Origin: Timema cristinae
Taxonomy: Eukaryota > Arthropoda > Insecta > Phasmatodea > Timematidae
DNA length: 64,000 nt
Direction: 5' to 3'
NCBI GenBank assembly: GCA_039000515.1
Contig: JBCFYV010011135.1
Span: forward strand, 17,019,191-17,083,190
Shown: in pieces, positions 34,831-45,895 of the stretch
Layout of the letters: every line of letters begins with the position of its first letter
How positions within the stretch are numbered: position 1 is the first letter of the stretch
Program-made: the position numbers and the translations under genes
The notes under the pieces: generated by a model
Told to the model about the DNA's origin: nothing
What the model saw: the letters and a program-made list of their open reading frames with translations, nothing else
The model's database searches: none

Positions 34831-36139
34831 TTTTGCCGAAAATAAAAATAAGAGTGTGCTTGAGTAGCGAAGCAGATAACACGCTGTATGTTGACCCATG
34901 ATGCATTGCAACGCTAACTTCAAACAACTGATTATCAACATATTTAATTTCTGATGGATAATATATTTATTTTAGATCATTCTCCCGATGGTTGTTTACA
35001 AATAATAACGCTGTGTCGTGGCACAATCCAATCCATCAATAAACACGCTTTACATTAACGAGTTATTTCAAATCTCCTCACTAAGGCCAAAGAAGCTGTC
35101 TGCTCGCTTCTAGCTCTACAGCGCATGCGTTGTTGCTGTCATATGCACTAATGCACTGATATGAGATGGTTGGTTTTGAGATTTTATTGGTTCCACCGTG
35201 CCGAAAATTTCTGGCAGAGCAGACAAAGTAGAGATGAGTTGAGCTTTATTTGAACAGCTCACGTAGATGAGGCGGAAATCTTGTGATTTGCTCTGAGTTC
35301 ATCACGTGACTACGTTTCTGTTCTGCGCTAGATTTTTGTCGAACGTGTGAAACTACAGTAGAAAATAATAACAGATAAATTCCTATTTGAAAGGTTTGGT
35401 GCAACAAATTGATATAGAGCTGGGAGAGAGGTCGTTTTAAAGTTCTAATCTTGTTATGAAGAGGGAAAATATAAGTTTTGCTTGAAATTAAACATCGAAA
35501 GCTCAAAAACCATGGAACAAGTGATAATAATTGGCATTACTACAATTCACTTGAATTTTATACAATTTGTTTGAACACAAAACAACGGATGAAATTGTTA
35601 AAGATTAATTTAGTCGTTCAATATTTTTTTAAAGTTATTTTATTGTGTCGTTTAGGTTTATTCACAGCTGATTTATAAAATCTCTCTCAAAACTAAAATG
35701 AAAGCGTGAACATTTTCAATTTAGATCCCTATGCTTGTAGAATATAAATATACCTTTTTACTTAATAAACGGTGGATACAATGTTTTGCTTCATTACATT
35801 GACTTTTAAATTAGAAATATATCAAGGAAAAAAGTGAGTAAAAAAAATTTTTAATTAACTTTTGAACAAGTAATGGACTTGAGTTTAGTTCTGGAGAGGG
35901 TACTACTTTTTCTACTGAAACACAACGATGTTTATTCTCATTATCGTCATATTTTTAATTTGTAAAATTCTGTCTTATCATTGGACAGGGTTAACGAGTT
36001 TAAATATTTAAGAACAGTTTTAACATCCAACAACAATATTATATTTTAAATTTGGAAAAGGATACATTCGGAAAATACATAATATTACCCAGTCAATAAG
36101 TTGATGACATCTCGCCTGCCTCAGAGTAATGATAAACTC
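34831..36139. other. Intergenic, nothing recognised
   Basis: Short open frames at 35246-35506 and 35478-35678 have no family resemblance. AT-rich. Confidence 0.4.
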
Positions 36140-36290
36140 TGAATCCATACTAATATTATAAAGAGGAATGATTTGATTTTTTGTTTTTTTATTTGTAATG
36201 GATAAACTCAAACTACTGGACCTATTTTAAAAATTCTTTCACCAATATAAAGCCACATTATCAGCGAGTAACATAGGCTATATTTTATTT
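36140..36290 (+). repeat. Insect interspersed repeat fragment (non-LTR-like terminal region)
   Basis: Contains 'catactaatattataaagagg', 'actcaaactactggacc' and 'aagccacattatcagcgagtaacataggct'. I recognise this string order from a widespread class of insect interspersed repeats, but I cannot name the family from sequence alone. Confidence 0.5.
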
Positions 36291-36424
36291 TTAAAATTTA
36301 ATTTATTCCTCATAAAAATGCCGATAGTTTTACACAAGGTATAATATAGCTATATTTATTGACATAATCTGGCTTAGAATTACGTTTCAGAGATAATGTT
36401 TCCATTTGAAATTGGGCACCATGG

Positions 36425-37185
36425 GGGTAAGTGAGGGCCTATATAATCTTATAACAAGTGGGTCAGGTTGCGCGGGAGGGGCAGTGAGGGCCTTATAAAT
36501 CTTAACAAGTGGGTCAAGGTAGCCGGGGAGGGCAAGGAGCTATAAATCTTATAACACAGTGGGTCACAGGTAGCGCGGGGAGGGGGCAAGGAGGGCCTTA
36601 TATAAATCTTATAACACAGTGGGTCACAGGTAGCGCGGGGAGGGGGGCAAGGAGGGCCTTATATAAATCTTATAACACAGTGGGTCACAGGTAGCGCGGG
36701 GAGGGGGGCAAGGAAGGGCCTTATATAAATCTTATAACACAGTGGGTCACAGTAGCGCGGGAGGGGCAGGAGGCTATAATCTTATAACACATGGGTCAGG
36801 AGCGCGGAGGGGGGCAAGGAAGGGCCTTATATAAATCTTATAACACAGTGGGTCACAGGTAGCGCGGGGAGGGGGGCAAGTGAGGGCCTTATATAAATCT
36901 TATAACACAGTGGGTCACAGGTAGCGCGGGGAGGGGGTGAGCGGGGGGGGGCAAGGGAGGGCCTTATATAAATCTTATAACACAGTGGGTCACAGGTAGC
37001 GCGGGGAGGGGGTGAGCGGGGGGGGGGGCAAGGGAGGGCCTTATATAAATCTTATAACTAACACAGTGGGTCACAGGTAGCGTGGGGGAAGGGGTGAGCG
37101 CGGGGGAAGGGTTGAGCATGGGGGGGGGGGAAGCAAGTGAGGGCCTTATACAAATCTTATATCTTATAACACAGTGGGACATGGG
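36425..37185. repeat. ~62-bp GC-rich minisatellite, about 12 units
   Basis: Units read 'gggccttatataaatcttat', 'aacacagtgggtcacaggta', 'gcgcggggaggggggcaagg'. G runs of 4-10 could form G-quadruplexes. The first two units and those near 36740-36800 lack single bases in many places at once, for example 'gcgcgggaggggcaggaggctataatctt'. That pattern looks like uncorrected read error rather than evolution. Frames at 36509-36694, 36964-37215 and 37082-37273 are artefacts. Confidence 0.95.
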
Positions 37186-37279
37186 CAACGCCGTATGGGA
37201 TTGTCTAGTATACAATACAATGATTTACCTGTTGCTCTTTATAGCTGTGAAAAATATTTATTACCTTATATGACAAAAT

Positions 37280-37740
37280 AATAAAAGCGTATTAGAAAAC
37301 AAGGTGCTTAGGAAGATATTTGGTCCAAAAGGGGATGAGGCTACTGGAGTGGTGGAGGAGTTTGCATAATGATGTTTTTCATATATTGTATACATCATAA
37401 GACTTTGCTAGGATAGTAAAATCTCATACATTACGGTGGGTAGGACATGCAGCGTGAATGTAAGAATTTATATCCTTGTTCTGAGAATTGATTGGCAAAC
37501 CTAATAGGACTATACCGGTGGGAAGACTCAGACGCAGATTGGAAGATAACATTAGAGTGAACCTGAAAGAGATAGGGTGTAATGAGGTGGACTGGATATA
37601 ACTAGTTCAAGATAGAGATAGGGTGTAATGAGGTGGACTGGATAGAACTAGCTCAAGATAGAGATAGGTGGCGTACTTGTGTATGTGTAACAGTAAGCTT
37701 TCGAGTTTCTTGTGTCATAGGGTAAATAGGTACTTTCAGT
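37280..37740 (+). pseudogene. LINE C-terminal coding fragment (second LINE family)
   Basis: Broken frames encode the tail of a non-LTR retrotransposon polyprotein. 'VLRKIFGPKGDEATG' lies near 37300, followed by 'RIVKSHTLRWVGHAA', 'GRLRRRLEDNIRVNLKEIGC' and 'NEVDWIELAQDRDRWRT'. This order is characteristic of insect LINEs downstream of the reverse transcriptase. Stops and frame changes interrupt it, and it is truncated upstream at about 37280, next to the minisatellite. The 46-bp segment coding for the last motif is duplicated here and amplified at 32101-32535. Confidence 0.85.
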
Positions 37741-38149
37741 CTTAAAATTTGACCGTTTTTATATCCTTACGTTATCATTTGAAAATAATAGCATGGATTT
37801 ATTGTATATGAATAATAACACTGTGTACTTGTTATAGGAATGGGGAGGGGTGTATTTGAAAAAAAATAGATTTGATGATTCGGTTTTAAAAGAATATCTA
37901 ATCTATGTTTGTTAAAACAAATAGAACTGCAAACTTTTTTATAGGGGGTAGGGGGGGGGGAATTCATGTAAGGGCAGTTTAAATGAATGATTTTTGAAAA
38001 TTCAAAATCTTTTTAAAGTTACTATAGTGATTTTGTTTAAAATGAATATCTGGGACGTCTTTTAAATGAAAAATAACGCCATAGCAGCACCAAGGGAGAA
38101 TTTTCTTAAGCGAAGTTAACGAATGATTAATTTTTGAAAAACCTTCGGT
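37741..38149. other. AT-rich intergenic DNA, nothing recognised
   Basis: Contains a G-rich run (37947-37960). No gene or repeat is supported. Confidence 0.4.
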
Positions 38150-38378
38150 GTCGCCCAAATGGTCAAAGGCGCTACTGTCACAGTAAACAAAACTGTTGAT
38201 GATGGAGAGATCAGGGTTTGAATACCGGTCAATCGTACTAGAGGGAGTTTTCTAAATGGCTTCCATTCTACCTCCACGCAAATATCGGTACATTTCCTCT
38301 CAACTCAACCTTGTTCATCACTAAGTCATTAGAGTATATATGCGTACCTGAATGGGTAGTAAGACGTGGCGATAAAAA
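38150..38378 (+). mobile_element. SINE-B copy, diverged
   Basis: 'gagagatcagggtttgaatacc' (B box), 'cctccacgcaaatatcggtac', and the 3' domain 'gcgtacctgaatgggtagtaagacg'. A-rich tail. Confidence 0.7.
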
Positions 38379-38404
38379 AAAGTGTGAATAATATGAATCG
38401 GTTA

Positions 38405-38640
38405 AGAACGCGTTATAGGTGTGTGTCTCATATTGTATGGTTTACTGGACATGGGGAAGTCATTATTCGAATCCCAGTCGAGTGAACTAAGTTTTTTTAA
38501 ACTATAGTGTTTTCCACTCTTTCCTTCCACGAAAATTCAGGTAGATATCAACCTTCCCCCTTTATCATCCCTATAACATTTTCGAGCTTAAAATACGTGC
38601 AGCCCAGGCTCTATTGAAAACGTCAGGGGGAAAAAAATCG
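38405..38640 (+). mobile_element. Old SINE-B copy
   Basis: 'aagtcattattcgaatcccagtcgagtgaact' and 'tttccactctttccttccacg' are the surviving landmarks. The 3' domain is almost unrecognisable. Confidence 0.55.
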
Positions 38641-38699
38641 TGTTAAAAAATACTATTATAATCACTTGGGAATTAGACTTTGACCTTCTATGTCAAGAT

Positions 38700-38765
38700 T
38701 TTAACAACCTATCCTTGTAAACTAGACATGAAAAATGTAGCCTTTTATCTCATTTACTAATCAAG
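38700..38765 (+). repeat. Solitary unit of the 60-bp minisatellite
   Basis: 'aacctatccttgtaaactagacatg' followed by 'tgtagccttttatctcatttacta' matches one unit of the array at 40540-40965, which lies 1.8 kb away. It may be the ancestral single-copy form or a dispersed unit. Confidence 0.8.
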
Positions 38766-38769
38766 CGTA

Positions 38770-39600
38770 CCGGGTATGTGGGTACAGTCTGTTAGCAGAA
38801 CCATCAAAATCCCTAACTAAGCACCACAACACCCAGTCGCCATTATTACAAATATGAAGAATAACCACAAGGGTTTTATTTGGATATCCGCTACAAGCCC
38901 AATTATTCCCTGTCTCACCTGAGAAGTATCAACTATTCCCATGGGAAGATTCAGTAAATAAAATTATGTATAAACAAGAACGAAGTGCAGGTAACAAACA
39001 TTGCCCAACGGCTAATTTATTGAAGTGGTAATTTACGTGGAACCATATATTAAACATACTCTAATAAACATGGGAGACTCATCACTTCTCCTATTAAACT
39101 AACATAATGTCTAAGACCAGGCTAAACGAGGAATAGTAAACGACTTGCATCCCCGTCTATACATTATTACAATGTCAACAATAGGTAAATTTAACCTCAC
39201 GCTAGCTATCGCAAAAGATTACAATGTTAGATATATTTCCCAAAACCCAGTTTACAACAGTTAGCTCGCTAACGCCTGAAACCATAAACATATTCTTAGG
39301 TTCTTATTTTTGATAGATTTATTTATACACCTCATTAAACCACATGTAAAGAAACATAGGGATATAAGATAATTGAAATTTATCACTTGCCGTTTATAAA
39401 CAAACTAATATGCAAAAATGTCCTACTAGACTGAGAGCATAAAAAAGGAGCATTAATTTTGTATGAGAGATAACCTTAAATACCAACCAATATTTACTAA
39501 ATCCCGCAAGATTGTAATAACAACAACCAGGAATTACAGCCATCTGACTGATCGCTAACTGTATTTTACATATAAACAATCAAACTAATAATGGCATCTA
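38770..39600. other. Intergenic, nothing recognised
   Basis: No supported gene or repeat. Confidence 0.4.
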
Positions 39601-39614
39601 ACAAATAGTTTCTC

Positions 39615-40015
39615 AGGCCTTTGCACCAAGAATACAACCCTAACCTGAATATTACAATAAGTTGGCACATCAGTACCAAGATTACAACCCTAACCTGAAT
39701 ATTATAATATGGCATATCTGCACCAAGATTACAACCCTAACCTGAATATTATAATAATAAAATGCATATCTGCACCAAGATTACAACCCTAACTTGAATA
39801 TTATAATAATATGGCATATCTGCACCAAGATTACAACCCTAACCTGAATATTATAATAATATGGCATATCTGCACCAAGATTACAACCCTAACCTGAATA
39901 TTATAATAATATGGCATATCTGCACCAAGATTACAACCCTAACCTGAATATTACAATAATTTGGCATATCTGCACCAAGATTACAACCCTAACCTGAATA
40001 TTACAATAACGTGGT
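39615..40015. repeat. 50-bp minisatellite, 8 units
   Basis: Units read 'caccaagattacaaccctaa', 'cctgaatattataataatat', 'ggcatatctg'. The first two units are the most diverged. Confidence 0.95.
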
Positions 40016-40199
40016 CTAAGATTAATTTCCTGCCATCCTAGGCAGACTTACGTTCTATTAGTCCTAGGGCCCTACATATCGCCCATGTGAGCCTAACGTC
40101 TATCAGGCACCAAAGAGTGACTTCCTTAGCAAAACATAAGCTTATATCTGATCTTACTCAGTGGAGGAAACAAGGGAAGGAGAGAATTACATCATAATG

Positions 40200-40500
40200 C
40201 GGTCACTATAATCCAATCATGAAGTCTATATCTGCCCAAGCGCGTGTGCATAGCGCTGGTTGGACGGACACACAGTCAAGGGGGGCGGGAGTCACTTCGG
40301 GCCGCGGGAGACAGAGAGCCTTTCTTCTAACAGTCTTTTCACGCATGAGCGCTTTTGATAGATGTATCAGTTCACAAAAGCACTAGAGCACGTTAACTGT
40401 CACTTTCTCACACAGAGTTCGATGTTTGTTGATGTGTTGTTGATGTGGCGTGATCATTGTCGTTGTACGAGAATCCAGCCGGTCCGTTGAATAGGGTGAG
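40200..40500 (+). promoter_or_regulatory. GC-rich patch with a possible promoter and 5' splice site
   Basis: 40240-40330 is GC- and CpG-rich ('ggggggcgggagtcac', 'cgggccgcgggagac') in an otherwise AT-rich window. 'tatcagtt' at 40366-40373 resembles the arthropod initiator TCAGT. 'aatagg|gtgagtaag' at about 40489-40503 is a near-consensus splice donor. Together they could mark a non-coding first exon, but no downstream coding exon is recognised. Confidence 0.25.
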
Positions 40501-40539
40501 TAAGATATGTAGTTTGTGCCGGGTTAGTCTCTCCACGGT

Positions 40540-40970
40540 ACACTAAGGTTAACATATCATTGTAAACTAGACACGAAAAAATGTAGCCTCTTATCTCATT
40601 TACTAAGGTTAACATATACTTGTAAACTAGACACGAAAAAATTTAGCCTCTTATCTCATTTTGTAAGGTTAACATATCCTTGTAAACTAGACATGAAAAA
40701 AATGTAGCTTCCTATCTCATTTTGTAAGGTTAACATATCCTTGTAAACTAGACTCGAAAAAATGTAACCTCTTATCTCATTTTGTATCCTTGTAAACTAG
40801 ACTTGAAAAAATTTAACTTATCTCATTTTGTAAGGTTAACATATCCTTGTAAACTAGACTTGAAAAAATTTAACTTCTTATCTCATTTTGTAAGGTTAAC
40901 AGATCATTGTAAACTAGACTCGAAAAATTGTAGCCTCTTATCTCATTTTCTAAGGTTAACAAATTTTATA
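40540..40970. repeat. 60-bp minisatellite, about 7 units
   Basis: Units read 'taaggttaacatatccttgt', 'aaactagacacgaaaaaatg', 'tagcctcttatctcattttg'. Two units are shortened. The plus-strand frame 40782-41084 (repeated LDLKKFN) is an artefact of it. The array ends directly at the inverted repeat 40971-41165. Confidence 0.93.
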
Positions 40971-41165
40971 AATATAAACGTAGAATTCAATATAAAAAAA
41001 GGTATAGTTGAAGTTTGGAATTGTGACAAATTCACAAAGATCAACCTGAATAAAACGATGAACTTTACATTGAGTGCAGATTGATTAGATTAAGAACTCT
41101 GATATATAACCATCAACCATAAACTTCAACTATACCTTTTTTATATTGAATTCTACGTTTATATT
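40971..41165. repeat. Near-perfect 45-bp inverted repeat with 104-bp loop
   Basis: Left arm 40971-41016 and right arm 41121-41165 are reverse complements apart from one A in a homopolymer (7 versus 6). The transcript would form a long, nearly perfect hairpin with a large loop. It could be a small fold-back element, a hairpin-RNA precursor or an assembly artefact. Confidence 0.9.
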
Positions 41166-41480
41166 ATGGATCGTTTCCTTACTACAATACATTATGTTTT
41201 TCATAAATCTTACAAACCCAAGACAGGGAAAAAAAATAGACGCACACGATTAATCTAAAATCTAATTCAACTCATTTCAAACCTTCTATGTAACGGGAAA
41301 TAAACTCACAAAGATAACCTTTGGCATCCATCTCGTCTTGCAAGCTCTTCACTTTGTCCTTCAAGGTTTCTATTATGCCACGGAAAAATATCCATTGTGT
41401 CTTTATTTTGCTCTCAAAAGATTACAGGCTCCTTTTTTTTTTTAACTCTTACGGGTTATTGTGAAACCTTTTCGCGGAAC
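41166..41480. other. Intergenic, nothing recognised
   Basis: No supported gene or repeat. Confidence 0.4.
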
Positions 41481-41493
41481 AACTGCACAAATT

Positions 41494-41748
41494 ACCCACC
41501 TCGGTGGCGTAGTTGGCTAACGCGCTAGTCGTGTTGAGCTCGACTGCTGAGGACGGGGAGATCGAGGCTCGAACCTCGGTTGGGTGAACTGTTTTTTTTT
41601 TTTTTTCCTAAATGGTTTTCCACTCCCCCTCCACGCAAATGCGGGTTCACTTCCTCTAATTTAACCTTCCCAATTCCTAATCCATTAGCGTAAATAGTAC
41701 TTAAAACGTATAAACCGAACAAGTAGTAAGACGTGGTGCTATTATTTT
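41494..41748 (+). mobile_element. SINE-B copy, young, with target-site duplication
   Basis: Head 'tggcgtagttggctaacgcg' fits the Pol III A box and 'gaggctcgaacctcgg' is the B box. A 15-base T run interrupts the body. The 3' domain is 'taaaccgaacaagtagtaag', with an ATT-type tail. Flanked by an exact 13-bp duplication AACTGCACAAATT (41481-41493 and 41749-41761). Confidence 0.94.
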
Positions 41749-41929
41749 AACTGCACAAATTGCGTAGTTTGTTTTGGAACGATTGCTACAATATTTTTAA
41801 CAATAGGAACACAATTTAAAAAATAAAAAAATAAAATAAATTTTGGTTAACTTTTGAAGCTTGTAGCCCAAGCCTTGGTTAGTATTTCAATATCTAAAGT
41901 TGCCGTTTTTGAATTCTTTTGGCACCTCT

Positions 41930-42115
41930 GAGAAAAATTATTATTGTGATCGTCAAAAAAGAAAGAACTGGAGATTTTGAAATATCATGACCCCTAAAAC
42001 CAAATTTTGTTTTCGCGATGCCATCTGTTTGTCTGATCCTAGGATAGAGCTGATATTATTTTACCGATTGGGCTAAAACATGGTATCTGGGATTTTCTTA
42101 AGGATTCACACAAAA
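41930..42115 (+). repeat. Dispersed repeat R2, copy 2
   Basis: 'gatcgtcaaaaaagaaagaac', 'ctgtttgtctgatcctagga' and 'accgattgggctaaaacatgg' match the copies at 6285 and 63713. Confidence 0.5.
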
Positions 42116-42294
42116 TTACCAATAAAATGAATTGCAATTTGAAATTTACAACAAAAAACTTTTAGAGTTTAACCAAAAACCCGTATTGAACGTAAACGAA
42201 TAAATCAAATACGAAAAATACACAGGTAGATTAAAACATATAGATGCGATGAAAAAAAGCTTATAACATCCAAAAAATTGCATTTTTATAAATT

Positions 42295-42740
42295 AATATA
42301 ACATTAATATACAAATACCTGCGTCATAGCAAAAACCACCCCTCCCAACAAACCCGCTCCAGCCTAGTTGCAGTCTGAACAGGAATGTTTATTTTACAAC
42401 CATACAAGCAAACAAGATACAAAGCTCATGATCTATATTATCGTTTCATTCCAACAATGTATTAAGAAAAAAAAGTATGTTTAAGTATTAATGCATTTTT
42501 GAGATATTGATAGAATATAAAAATATACCAATTCAAGATAAATGCCTGGAACATATTAAAAATATCTAGAAATGACTTAAAGGTTACTAAAAATGACTCC
42601 GAAAGGAAAGAAAACAAAGAAAATATAACCTCAAAATATAAAATGACAAAACAAATTGACTGAGAAGACCCATAAAATACGCTTACATAACCAGGGGATC
42701 ACGACCAAAATTTATTTACGAAAGAGGATTATCTGTGCGG
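42295..42740 (-). repeat. Dispersed repeat R5, copy 2
   Basis: Reverse-oriented partner of 24985-25370: 'cagcctagttgcagtctgaacagg', 'accatacaagcaaacaagatac' and 'aaccaggggatcacg' are reverse complements of segments there, in the expected order. Confidence 0.55.
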
Positions 42741-44551
42741 CACCAACACATTGATTAAACATTAAAACCCGGGCCGGTTCATAAGCTTCACGAAATTTTA
42801 CTAGGACATTTTTCTTTACATTTAAAAAGTTTCTCATCAAATACAGTAATTTTTGTGACAAATATGAAATAATTGTTGATATTTATATGCATTGAAAATT
42901 AATCTAGAATACTGGAGTAGTATTTTATTCATTTTTTTTCAAAGCCAAAAATTATTGACCTTAACTCGAGTACCCTTCCATCCCAACTTAGCTCACAGTT
43001 TATTTAACTTTCTGTTTGTATTTAAGTTTCACACCAATATTATTAAGTACTTGTAAATAGCACGAAGACTTGGATTAAGAGCGTTCATCATAGCAGGCCC
43101 AACTCAGCTCCCGGCTCACGCGAGGTATGGGAGTAAAAGGGAAAATAAAACACCTACGATCTGCCAGAAAGGTGTGCAGTGTTTCGTATTTGAATGATTA
43201 CTCAACATTTTCTGCGGTGACGATGTGGGACAAAGTGACAAAGTTTCTTGTTAATAGCTACAGTATGTCCCTGTTATGTTAGAATGAAGATTTGTATACA
43301 GTACTTAACTTTGAAGACATTATAAAATAGTCGAAAACGGCATTTTCATCGCAGTTTTTATACAAATATCATTCATTATTTCAACAATGTTCAGTATTAG
43401 GATCTTCTGTCAACTCTTTATCTCCATTATTGTCTAATTAGAGATGATCCACGTGCAACATTGTTGGTGTAAATTAACGATTTCTAACTAAATGTTTCAC
43501 AGAATTGACTGACACGTGATGCACTCTTAAGGTGGTATGGAAGGGGATTTGGAATAAACCAGTTTTTTTGTAGTTTTTGTGGTTTTTATGGTTTATAGTA
43601 TTATTATGTATTATTATAAAAAATGTATTTTCCTCAACTAATGACCATTGATAAGAAGTAAGATATGTATTTGATCTAGCTTTTGTTACAGCTTGTGACC
43701 TAAGGCGGATATTTTATATTTACGAATGATACATTTAGAGGTATTTTTTTCCATCTACCTCTTGAACTTGAGTAATTTCTTTTACCATTTTTTGTATAGG
43801 TAAAAAAACATTTTATTTACTCACTTTTAATACTGTTATTTTTTTTAGTAAAATCCAATATTGTATTCACTACAATAAATAATCACCTATAGTACTCTGC
43901 AGTGATTTAAACTATGACCTCTCAGGTACCAGTAAAGCATAAAATCTGCTACTAACGCCTTTGTCCGCGTACTTACTGGTACGGGTATTAATTGTTGATT
44001 AGTCACCACTAATATATATATATATGTGTACATAAATGAATTAAATACCTTTTTATAATTTCCTTAAGACGAATATAATTTAAAACTGTATACATTATTT
44101 CGCACTGGATGTTCAACTTTAAAACATTTTTGTAATTGAATTTTGTTCTGAAATAAATTTAAGAACCTATTTCACGTATGAAAATATATGGTATAAGACA
44201 ATATTTACATTTTTTTACGTTTCAGAATTATTCTTTTGATATGCTGCGGGAGTTTATTCCTATTTTCTTTTGCATTTTACCACCATTTTGATATGTATAT
44301 ATATTTTTTTCCTTTTTCCTTTATCATTTTATATGAAATCTATATCTTTTTCCTTTTTACTCGATGCAAGCAAGTTTAAATTCCTACAATCGTTCTATGA
44401 GATTCTTGATGGGATTTAGATTTGTATTTACACAAAATAATTAATTACTGTTCAATGAATGATACTTAAATAAGAGATGTAAACACTATATTGATATGAA
44501 TTTTCATAATATAAATCGTACATGCTTTATTGGTTGAGTGATGTAAAATAT
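42741..44551. other. AT-rich intergenic DNA, nothing recognised
   Basis: No supported gene. 43090-43170 is slightly GC-richer but shows no recognised signal. A short (TA)n run lies near 44010. Confidence 0.4.
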
Positions 44552-45895
44552 TAACTAGTTTTTACCCGTCGCGGCTTAGCCCACAATAATTGATAAAATC
44601 TTTTAGTTTTTAACTAAACTGTTTTGGTCATAAATCAAACTTTATTTTGTTCAAATATCTATGCGTTTTTCTCAGTTCTACCTGTATATAATTTTGCCGT
44701 ATTTTAATTTTCACTTTTAAATATTTCGTAATAAAAGAAATATATATCATTTAAGTTATCAATTATAATTGATTTAAATTTTTTCCTTCATAATTAGTAA
44801 GATAAATAAATAAATAAATGAAATAATAATTTTTTCGAATTATATAGCTAAAAAAATCACATATTTATTATTTATTAGTTTGAAACTACGTCACACTAAT
44901 TAATATTTACTTTTGTTACAAAATATTAAATTACAGATTCTTAAATAACATCATTTCAATCATATTTTAATCATATATTTATTAATATTTAAAATCAAAG
45001 GTTGAGAATAGTCCTATATGTTATTCCAGTACATACTCTACCAACGTACAAAGTTTCATTAGAATCCGTTCGAATCCGTTAACCTTATAATACTTTACTT
45101 CACCTTTTTAAAGTTAGTAAAGAACAGTTCAAAACAAAAATTTACGATCAAAAAATACAATTGGACTTTTATCATAAAGGTGACTTCGTATTTACACATG
45201 AAAACAACCAAATTTTTCTCAACTTTTCGCTCGTAGAAATATTTTGAGGGTTGGATGGTGCGTTAAGTTTTCGTTTTGAACTGATCTTTACTAACTTTAA
45301 AAAATGGTGAGGTAAAATAAATTTTAATTCTAATAAATGTTACTTCGTATTTACACGTTTAAAACAACAAAATTTCTTTCAACTTTTCGCTCTGTAGAAA
45401 TATTTTGCAGGATAGATGGTGCCTAAGTTTTAGTTTTGAAAAGAACTTTACTAACTTTAAAAAATGGTAAGGTAAAATAACATAAAGTTACTAATATTGT
45501 AATCATAATCACATTCATATTTACCCGTAAAATGAAATAAAAATAACAAAAATTCACTTACCTCTTATATATGAAAAGTTTAAACATTAGTGTTGTAAAA
45601 TTTATGTAATGTTGTTCCAAGACATACTCTACCAACTTATGAAAAAAATATTATTGAACTTTTATAATAAAAATAGCAAATGACTGGCAACACCATCTAA
45701 CCTGCAAAATATTTAAACATTAGTATTGTAAAATTAATGTAAAATCAAAGGTTGTGAATAGTTCTATATGTTATTCCAGGACATACTCTATCAACGTACA
45801 AAGTTTCATTCGAATCCGTTCTATAGTTTTGGCGTGATTGAGTAACAAACATCCAAACACACAAACTTTCGCATTTATAATATTAGTAAGACTAG
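44552..45895 (+). mobile_element. Non-LTR-like interspersed element (RTE-type ends suspected)
   Basis: Starts with 'aactagtttttacccgtcgcgg' and 'cttagccca'. Ends with 'aacaaacatccaaacacaca', 'aactttcgcatttataatat' and 'tagtaag'. These two ends mark a common insect repeat that I associate with RTE-like or related non-LTR elements; the class is uncertain. A segment ('gaatagt.ctatatgttattcc' to 'gtacaaagtttcatt') occurs at both 44999-45080 and 45745-45830, and an 'aaatttttctcaacttttcgctc' block also occurs twice (45210 and 45370). It is therefore internally duplicated. No intact frame. Confidence 0.55.

Noticed and set aside
36509..37273. Small frames in the GC-rich array
   Set aside because: They are translations of the ~62-bp repeat (repeated INLITQWVTGSAGRG) and shift with each base drop-out.
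40782..41084. 100-residue frame with repeated CKLDLKKFN
   Set aside because: It consists of 60-bp minisatellite units plus the left arm of the inverted repeat.
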